Assembly (NCBI GenBank): GCA_003450125.1
Contig: DMFR01000279.1
Span: 12,983-23,977 of the forward strand
DNA from: Prolixibacteraceae bacterium
Lineage (GTDB): Bacteria; Bacteroidota; Bacteroidia; Bacteroidales; Prolixibacteraceae
Direction of reading: 5' to 3'
Length of the DNA stretch: 10,995 bases
Shown: positions 6,537 to 10,995 of the stretch, piece after piece
Numbering within the stretch: position 1 is the first letter of the stretch
Layout of the letters: each line of letters opens with the position of its first letter
The notes under the pieces: generated by a model
The model's database searches: none
What the model saw: only the letters and a program-made list of their open reading frames with translations
Told to the model about the DNA's origin: nothing
Program-made: the position numbers and the translations under genes

Positions 6537-7478
6537 TCAATGTAAAATGCGCTGCCAACTCATTTCACCATTACCAGAACTTGTAGCCTCACTTACTTCA
6601 TTTCTCCTTTCAGCACTTAATAATTTATTGGTTTTCTGAACCGACATTTCTGTACGCGGTGACCCTTCGCTTTTTTCCTTCAGCAATCCGTTGCTTTTAT
6701 GTACGTACTCTATAGGGTCTTCAATATATTTCCAATCTTCGCCAAATTCGGGGCTTTTACCTTCGTTCCATGGCCCTTTGAAATCCTCACCTTGTGACAT
6801 GTTGTAATATTTATTGCTATGGCGTGGGTCACTTTGCAATATGCCGGGAGGGAAGTTGGGTTGAATGCTTTCTAGTGCCGCTTCAAACATTTGGAAATGT
6901 GCAACTTCTCTTGTCATGAGAAAACGTAATGATTCTTTTACTAATGGGTCATCGGTAAAGCTCAATAAGTTCTCGTAAACCAATTTTGCACGGCTTTCAG
7001 CAGCAATGTCCGATCGAAGATCAACGGTGAGATCTCCCATTGCATTGACAAATGTTCCTGACCATGGAATGCCTTGAGAATCAGTGACTGTGGGGCCTCC
7101 ACCACTAAGCAGGAAGAAGTGAGGATTTACAATGGCCTGATGAATGTAATCTTGTTTAGCCGCTTGTCCATCCAACATTTTGGTAAGGTCAGATTCATCT
7201 GCAGCATTTTTTAATTCACTGTTCACACCCGTTAAAAGCATTTGGATAGTAGCGCCCACAATTTCAAGGTGGCTAAATTCTTCTGTGGCGATGTCCATAA
7301 GCAAATCATACTTGTCAGGATAAGGTTTTCGACAACCAAATGCCTGGACAAAGTATTGCATAGCAGCTTTTAGCTCTCCATTCCCGCCACCAAATTGCTC
7401 AAGTAGGAGTTTTGCAAATCGCACATCAGGTTTTGTAACCCTTGCGTTAAACTGTAATTCTTTAACATGATAAAACAT
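6537..7478 (-). CDS. Manganese (non-heme) catalase
   Basis: Splits 2 H2O2 into water and O2 at a dimanganese centre in a ferritin-like four-helix bundle. Start chosen at 7478 because the family begins MFYHVKELQFNARV; an ATG 54 bp upstream would add an untypical leader. This gives 313 aa. Visible metal ligands by family pattern: E35 (GNGELKAAMQY), E67 and H70 (TEEFSHLE), E161 (AAESRAKLVYE) and H194 (REVAHFQMFE). After the bundle, PNFPPGILQSDPRHSN and YNMSQGEDFKGPWNEG are typical of the C-terminal arm of bacterial members, followed by a polar tail of about 60 residues that is likely disordered. It is probably cytosolic, as no signal peptide is seen. It lies about 200 bp downstream of the FAD-Rieske oxidoreductase on the same strand, with room for its own promoter, and has a hairpin terminator behind it. 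Function fits a peroxide-stress role with the neighbouring repair and copper genes. Confidence 0.95.
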   Translation of the reverse strand: MFYHVKELQFNARVTKPDVRFAKLLLEQFGGGNGELKAAMQYFVQAFGCRKPYPDKYDLLMDIATEEFSHLEIVGATIQMLLTGVNSELKNAADESDLTKMLDGQAAKQDYIHQAIVNPHFFLLSGGGPTVTDSQGIPWSGTFVNAMGDLTVDLRSDIAAESRAKLVYENLLSFTDDPLVKESLRFLMTREVAHFQMFEAALESIQPNFPPGILQSDPRHSNKYYNMSQGEDFKGPWNEGKSPEFGEDWKYIEDPIEYVHKSNGLLKEKSEGSPRTEMSVQKTNKLLSAERRNEVSEATSSGNGEMSWQRILH

Positions 7479-7677
7479 AGTCTTACGTTTTAAGTGATTA
7501 CTGACTTTTAGTACCCCTGATTTCAAATGCATGATATTTTATTCTGGGAATACTTATCCATTGAAAATGGATCAATTAGTAAAGTTAAAGAACATTGGCC
7601 CATTAGCCTTTACACAATTTTTGAAATAAGTTACATGTAAATGTCCGGCACGATTTTTATATCACAGAGAAGGATTC

Positions 7678-9219
7678 TTACTTCTGTTGGGCTTTTTCCA
7701 GATGGCTTAAATCAAATTTTATAAGATTCTTTGTAGCCGGTGCATTCAATACTTCGCCTGTGAACGAAAAACGGGACCCGTGACAGGGACAATCCCAGCT
7801 TTTCTCTGCATTGTTCCATCCAATTACACATTTCGTATGTGGACATGAAGGATTCAAGGCAAATAATTTACCAGCTTCATCTTTGTATAGAGCCAGGGAG
7901 GTACCTTCATATTTGACTACCTTTGCTTCACCTTTAGCCAATTCAATTGCATCTTCAATTTCCTTAATGCCAAATCTTCGGCCAATAAACACGCTTACCA
8001 CATCAGTAGCTTCTTTTACAAAATTTTCAAAGCCTGCCACAAGTTTTACCCTGTTTGGATTAAATAATTCCTTGTATTGGCTTGTCCCATTGCAAATGAG
8101 TTCCGTCAGAATGATGGCCGATGCAACTCCATAGGTGATTCCGGTACCGCTAAAGCCTGTTGCTACAAAAATATTTTCTGTATTGCCCGGTAAATGTCCA
8201 ATGTAGGGTAGGCCGTCAACCGATTCAAAAAATTGTGAAGACCATTGGAATGCTATTCTATCAACATCAAAGTATCTGCGAATATAACTTTCCAATTTTA
8301 AAAAACTATAATGGGTATTTTCTGTATGTGCACTCTTGTGGTCCTCACCTCCTGCAATCAGATACCTTATCCCATCCACTTCCTGAGTCCGATAATAGTG
8401 GTAGGGTGTATACAAATCATAAACCAATGCATCCGGATAATTTTCTCCTTTTAGTCTTACCGCCATGGCATAACTGCGATAAGGTGCACACCTGAAATGA
8501 AGTATGTTGATACCCGGAGGAATATGGGTGGCATACACCACATTCCCTGCTTTTATTCTTCCTTTTGATGTGATAAGAAAAGTTTCTTTGTTTGAATTCA
8601 CATGTTCTTTTACTCTACAATTTTGAATTATTCTGCCTCCCGCTTTTTCAAATGCTTCTGCAATTCCATATAGGTATTTTATAATGTGCATTTGACCCTG
8701 ACCATCGGCCATTGCTGCGCTTTCAAAAGGTATGGGTGTTGGAACCGACATCGAATATTGCATATTAATTCCTACTTCTTTTGCACCGATAACTATCTTT
8801 TCCAATTCATTACTTTGCTCCTTATTTTGTGAAAATAGGTAAGCCTGTTTTCTGCTGAATCCACAATCAATGGAATATTCGGAAATATTTTTTTCTATTA
8901 AGTCAATGGCTTGTTTTGTAATTTGTGCCGTTTTCTTTGCGTTCTCTTCCCCGAAATGGTTTTTGATTTCATAATAGGAGGTATCCAAAAGCGTATTCAG
9001 ATGCGCCGTAGTCCCTCCTGTAGTCCCAAATCCTATTTCCTGCGCTTCAATCACCACACTAGTCTTTCCTGCCAACTGAAGCTGAAAGGCGGTACTTAAA
9101 CCGGTAATTCCTCCCCCTACAATGACTACATCTGCTTCATTTGGCAATTCTTCAGTATTCGTCTTATAAGGTAGAGTTTCATGCTGCCACAAGCTGATTG
9201 TCTGTCCATCACGTTTCAT
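7678..9219 (-). CDS. FAD-dependent oxidoreductase (DAO family) fused to a C-terminal Rieske [2Fe-2S] domain
   Basis: 513 aa. The N-terminal DAO fold has ADVVIVGGGITGLSTAFQL (FAD dinucleotide-binding GxGxxG at 35-40) and an FAD-contacting GTTGGTTAHLN (65-75). The closing FAD motif is VATGFSGTGITYG (352-364). A Rieske domain follows at about 430-505: C459-P-H461, then C477-P-C-H480, the two-Cys two-His ligands of a [2Fe-2S] cluster, with a GSRF box next to it. This architecture matches the YhfW-type family of putative oxidoreductases, in which the cluster presumably passes electrons to or from the flavin. The substrate is not established, although relatives are DadA/glycine-oxidase-like amine oxidoreductases. 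No signal peptide is seen, so it is cytosolic. It is the first gene after a terminator on this strand and precedes manganese catalase by about 200 bp. A flavin oxidase producing H2O2 next to a catalase would make sense, but this is inference. Confidence 0.93.
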   Translation of the reverse strand: MKRDGQTISLWQHETLPYKTNTEELPNEADVVIVGGGITGLSTAFQLQLAGKTSVVIEAQEIGFGTTGGTTAHLNTLLDTSYYEIKNHFGEENAKKTAQITKQAIDLIEKNISEYSIDCGFSRKQAYLFSQNKEQSNELEKIVIGAKEVGINMQYSMSVPTPIPFESAAMADGQGQMHIIKYLYGIAEAFEKAGGRIIQNCRVKEHVNSNKETFLITSKGRIKAGNVVYATHIPPGINILHFRCAPYRSYAMAVRLKGENYPDALVYDLYTPYHYYRTQEVDGIRYLIAGGEDHKSAHTENTHYSFLKLESYIRRYFDVDRIAFQWSSQFFESVDGLPYIGHLPGNTENIFVATGFSGTGITYGVASAIILTELICNGTSQYKELFNPNRVKLVAGFENFVKEATDVVSVFIGRRFGIKEIEDAIELAKGEAKVVKYEGTSLALYKDEAGKLFALNPSCPHTKCVIGWNNAEKSWDCPCHGSRFSFTGEVLNAPATKNLIKFDLSHLEKAQQK

Positions 9220-9331
9220 GGGGAAGTTGTTTTATAAATGGTTTTTGCCCTATGGGTTTATCGTTCATGCTATTTCATTGCTCAGTTGAAAAAAGAAAAA
9301 CTTGAAATCAAATCATTTTAACTTGCTTGAG

Positions 9332-9362
9332 AAAAGCACATCAATATTCATGATGTGCTTTT
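9332..9362 (-). terminator. Bidirectional-looking terminator between the small-gene cluster and the FAD-Rieske gene
   Basis: AAAAGCACATCA (9332-9343) and TGATGTGCTTTT (9351-9362) form a perfect 12-bp stem with a 7-nt loop. T-rich tails on both strands let it work either way. On the minus strand it separates the short genes at 9393-9697 from the oxidoreductase. Confidence 0.75.
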
Positions 9363-9392
9363 ATCCTGCTTTCTCCGATTTTTTAGAAATGG

Positions 9393-9504
9393 TTATTCAA
9401 AACAACCTTCAATCAATCGGATAAAGTACAGCAGCACAGCCAGAAGAATTATTCCTGTTTTCAGGGTGTTTAAGCTTCTGTTTTGCTCTTTTAGTAATTG
9501 ACAT
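9393..9504 (-). pseudogene. Possible small membrane peptide gene with a frameshift
   Basis: A minus-strand frame ending at the TAA at 9393-9395 encodes NTLKTGIILLAVLLYFIRLI followed by EGCFE, a convincing single membrane helix with a positive N-side, but it has no ATG. In the adjacent frame an ATG at 9504 opens MSITKRAKQKL and leaves that frame just before the helix. Joining them needs a net +1 shift near the AAGCTTAAAC segment, and would give a peptide of about 36 residues. Either this is a decayed or mis-sequenced small gene, or the helix is translated from a non-ATG start. The family was not recognised. Confidence 0.35.
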
Positions 9505-9529
9505 ACTTATTAAAACAGATTAGATGCTG

Positions 9530-9697
9530 TCATACCCGCCTTTTACGAAACAAATAAAGAATCAGGACAAGTACAATGACGACAATAATAACACCTACCC
9601 CCATACCTGTTTTAAATATCGTTCCTATGAAATCACAACCTGAAAGGGAAATCAAAAGGAGGATAAGGGATAAGATTACGATTCCATTTTTTTTCAT
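9530..9697 (-). CDS. Tiny predicted lipoprotein with a membrane helix
   Basis: 55 aa, starting at an ATG at 9697: MKKNGIVILSLILLLISLSG then C, a clean signal sequence with a lipobox ending LSGC (C21). After the cysteine come DFIGTIFKTGMGVG and a second hydrophobic helix (VIIVVIVLVLILYLF), closed by RKRRV. Small proteins of this plan (Cys..IGxIFKxGMGxG plus a helix) are common in Bacteroidota; their role is unknown to me. It lies between the DUF4142 lipoprotein gene (131 bp upstream) and the small hydrophobic peptide, all on one strand, so it may belong to the same envelope-stress unit. The strong composition and positive ends make it a credible gene despite its length. Confidence 0.75.
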   Translation of the reverse strand: MKKNGIVILSLILLLISLSGCDFIGTIFKTGMGVGVIIVVIVLVLILYLFRKRRV

Positions 9698-9828
9698 GTT
9701 ACTTCGTCAGTATTAGTTTACAATAGTTTATTTTAAACTTCAAGATAACTTTTTATCGTTATCTCATTGTCTCATCTGCAAGCCCTGCAATTTTCAGAAA
9801 TTCATTGATCAGCCAACGCTTTCATTCC

Positions 9829-10425
9829 TTATTTTTTGATTGCCTCCCTGATGTTTTTAGCTGAATCCTGGTGCATCAATAACATAGGAAGAGTCTTTGA
9901 TGCAAATGCCTTTAGATCAGGATCAACTCCATTTTCGGCATGTTTTTTAAACTTGTCTACATCTTTTTCATGGTCATCAACCATTTCTTTCATGTATTCC
10001 TTGTCAAAATCGGCACCCGTTTTCTTTTGAATATCACTCATCGTTTCGCGATGTTTATCATCTATCGTTGAAGGCACATTGATGTTTTTGCGAGCTGCTA
10101 TACTTTTTAATTCATCATTGGCTTTCATATGATCTCTTACCATCATGGCACCAAAGTTTTTAACCCTTGGACTCATTGCATGTTCTTGTGCATATTTACC
10201 CAGTTCAACTTCCATTAGGCCTCCGTTAGCTGCCTCCTTTATAAAATCCTGATCTTTATTCTGATCATTGTTATTTTCAGTTAGAACAGCGCTTTTGCTT
10301 ACACTGTCATTATTCATCGTTGTACTTGCATTCTTATTGTCCTTATTTCGATTCTGAGAGCTATTGCATGCCATCATTATAACAGGAATAGCCATTATGA
10401 ATAGTTTAAAAGTTATTGTTTTCAT
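9829..10425 (-). CDS. DUF4142 family lipoprotein
   Basis: 198 aa. A signal peptide of about 19 residues ends in a lipobox-like IMMAC, so C20 would be lipidated and the protein would sit in the periplasm or outer membrane. A low-complexity linker rich in N, S, D and K (about 21-58) leads into the DUF4142 helical domain: DFIKEAANGGLMEVELGKYA (60-79), FGAMMVRDHMKAN (91-103), YMKEMVDDHEKDVDKF (144-159) and TLPMLLMHQDSAK (178-190). Conserved histidines H99, H152 and H185 with nearby acids suggest a metal-binding, ferritin-like bundle; this is inference. Genes of this family are often found in stress-inducible sets in Bacteroidota. The upstream gap is very AT-rich with a partial direct repeat, and a terminator separates it from the acidic hypothetical gene. 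Confidence 0.92.
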   Translation of the reverse strand: MKTITFKLFIMAIPVIMMACNSSQNRNKDNKNASTTMNNDSVSKSAVLTENNNDQNKDQDFIKEAANGGLMEVELGKYAQEHAMSPRVKNFGAMMVRDHMKANDELKSIAARKNINVPSTIDDKHRETMSDIQKKTGADFDKEYMKEMVDDHEKDVDKFKKHAENGVDPDLKAFASKTLPMLLMHQDSAKNIREAIKK

Positions 10426-10427
10426 AA

Positions 10428-10472
10428 AAGTTATTTTTTATTTGTTTGTGATTTAAGTTATTTTTTGTGATT
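10428..10472. repeat. Short direct repeat in the DUF4142 upstream region
   Basis: AAGTTATTTTTT occurs at 10428-10439 and again at 10455-10466. Each copy is followed by TGTGATT (10447-10453 after a short insert, and 10466-10472). It sits directly in front of the DUF4142 start codon in an AT-rich stretch. It could be a promoter or regulator site, but it could equally be slippage in simple sequence. Confidence 0.5.
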
Positions 10473-10500
10473 CAATTTTTTGACTGTGTGGTATTGGAAA

Positions 10501-10549
10501 ATTAAGGTGAGCAATCCCTTATGGTTATCTTTTGATTGCCCACCTTAAT
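10501..10549 (-). terminator. Terminator of the acidic hypothetical gene
   Basis: ATTAAGGTGAGCAATC (10501-10516) pairs with GATTGCCCACCTTAAT (10534-10549) with one A/C mismatch, giving 15 of 16 pairs around a 17-nt loop. On the minus strand the stem ends in TTAATTTTCC, a U-rich tail. It insulates the DUF4142 gene from upstream transcription. Confidence 0.75.
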
Positions 10550-10642
10550 CGAAACCGTTATTGCTAACGTTCTATAGTGCTCACTGGACCAAATCCGGTT
10601 CTTGTCTTCCGAGCGGATAGATTCGGGAGTTTTCATCCTCCC

Positions 10643-10993
10643 TCAGAGTTCATCATCCTCCTCCTCAGTTCGTGAAACCATATCGTCGTCTTCCAACTCA
10701 TCCATCTCATCGAATTCATCATCGGATGAATACTCCCCACTGCGCTCTCTACCAGAGAAAGAAGAAGGACTTCCTTCACTGCCCCAAGTTCCTTCTTTCG
10801 ATCTTCTGCTTCGAGTCTGCGGTTGGTCAATTGATGTGTTTGAATCTTCCGGATCGAAAGGTTCACTATCCATTGTTGATCCAGAATAATTTCTACCCTG
10901 GTTCATCCGCTTTTCGTTGGATGGGCCTACCTCATTCTGTTGTTGACCAGATGAAGTTTGCCCATACTGACGGTCGTTTCTATTTTCTTTCAT
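10643..10993 (-). CDS. Acidic low-complexity hypothetical protein
   Basis: 116 aa from the ATG at 10993, two bases from the window edge, so an earlier start cannot be excluded. No known domain is seen. The N-terminal half is polar and rich in N, Q, S, G and R (MKENRNDRQYGQTSSGQQQN). A basic patch, RSRRSK, lies near the middle. The C-terminal third is strongly acidic (DDEFDEMDELEDDDMVSRTE, then EEDDEL). The protein is probably disordered and soluble. The reading frame is supported by a matching terminator downstream and by the absence of a better frame, although the strand opposite also has an open frame caused by the repetitive GAT/GAA codons. Its position upstream of stress genes suggests membership of the same region, without further clues. 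Confidence 0.65.
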   Translation of the reverse strand: MKENRNDRQYGQTSSGQQQNEVGPSNEKRMNQGRNYSGSTMDSEPFDPEDSNTSIDQPQTRSRRSKEGTWGSEGSPSSFSGRERSGEYSSDDEFDEMDELEDDDMVSRTEEEDDEL

Positions 10994-10995
10994 TG

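Noticed and set aside
7479..7677. Promoter of the catalase gene
   Set aside because: A TAACTTTA (minus strand, 7580-7587) resembles the Bacteroidota -7 box TAnnTTTG, but the nearest TTG is too far away for the -33 element, so I do not call it.
9737..9763. Small hairpin AGATAAC/GTTATCT between DUF4142 and the 55-aa lipoprotein gene
   Set aside because: Only 7 AT-rich pairs and no T tract after it on the minus strand.
10602..10889. Ser-rich plus-strand frame opposite the acidic hypothetical gene
   Set aside because: Poly-Ser arises from the antisense of GAT/GAA-rich codons; the minus-strand frame has a sensible composition and a terminator on the correct side.

Overview
The window looks like a chromosomal piece of a Bacteroidota bacterium (Chitinophagales/Sphingobacteriales-like). 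The evidence is AT-rich DNA, starts mostly without a Shine-Dalgarno sequence, a class II fumarase, a DUF4142 lipoprotein, a tiny Bacteroidota-style lipoprotein, a four-helix-bundle Cys-rich copper protein and an Fpg/Nei glycosylase of the PEGPSI type. This assignment rests on family resemblance alone, because no rRNA or other marker gene is present.

Left part (1-2869, + strand): three overlapping genes form one transcription unit. They are the 3' part of an FAD-dependent aromatic-type monooxygenase, a class I SAM methyltransferase-like protein with a hydrophobic C-terminal half (4-bp overlap), and fumarase FumC (17-bp overlap). The first two look like a hydroxylate-then-methylate pair. FumC is TCA-cycle housekeeping and seems to be carried on the same transcript.

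Middle (2870-3981): 1.1 kb with no convincing gene. It holds two related copies, in the same orientation, of an unrecognised repeat element (A about 2978-3212, B about 3348-3717). Each copy has long inverted arms built from 9-bp tandem units around a loop of about 150 bp. The unit differs between the copies (TTGTGTCAG in A, TTGTCGGAG in B) but is shared by the two arms within each copy. A possible 49-codon coding remnant and a strong terminator follow.

Right part (3934-10995, all - strand): a stress and redox region. In transcription order it contains an acidic low-complexity hypothetical protein, a terminator, a DUF4142 lipoprotein, a 55-aa lipoprotein, a possibly frameshifted small membrane peptide and a terminator. 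Next come an FAD oxidoreductase fused to a Rieske [2Fe-2S] domain, a manganese catalase and a terminator. Last come an Fpg/Nei DNA glycosylase broken by a frameshift, a zinc alcohol/formaldehyde-dehydrogenase-like enzyme, a cytosolic 20-Cys copper-storage protein (Csp3-like) and a terminator. Peroxide removal, oxidised-base repair, aldehyde oxidation and copper sequestration fit a general oxidative/metal stress island.

The most unusual items are the paired inverted 9-bp tandem-repeat elements, the single frameshift in the glycosylase, and the short genes and remnants in the gaps.
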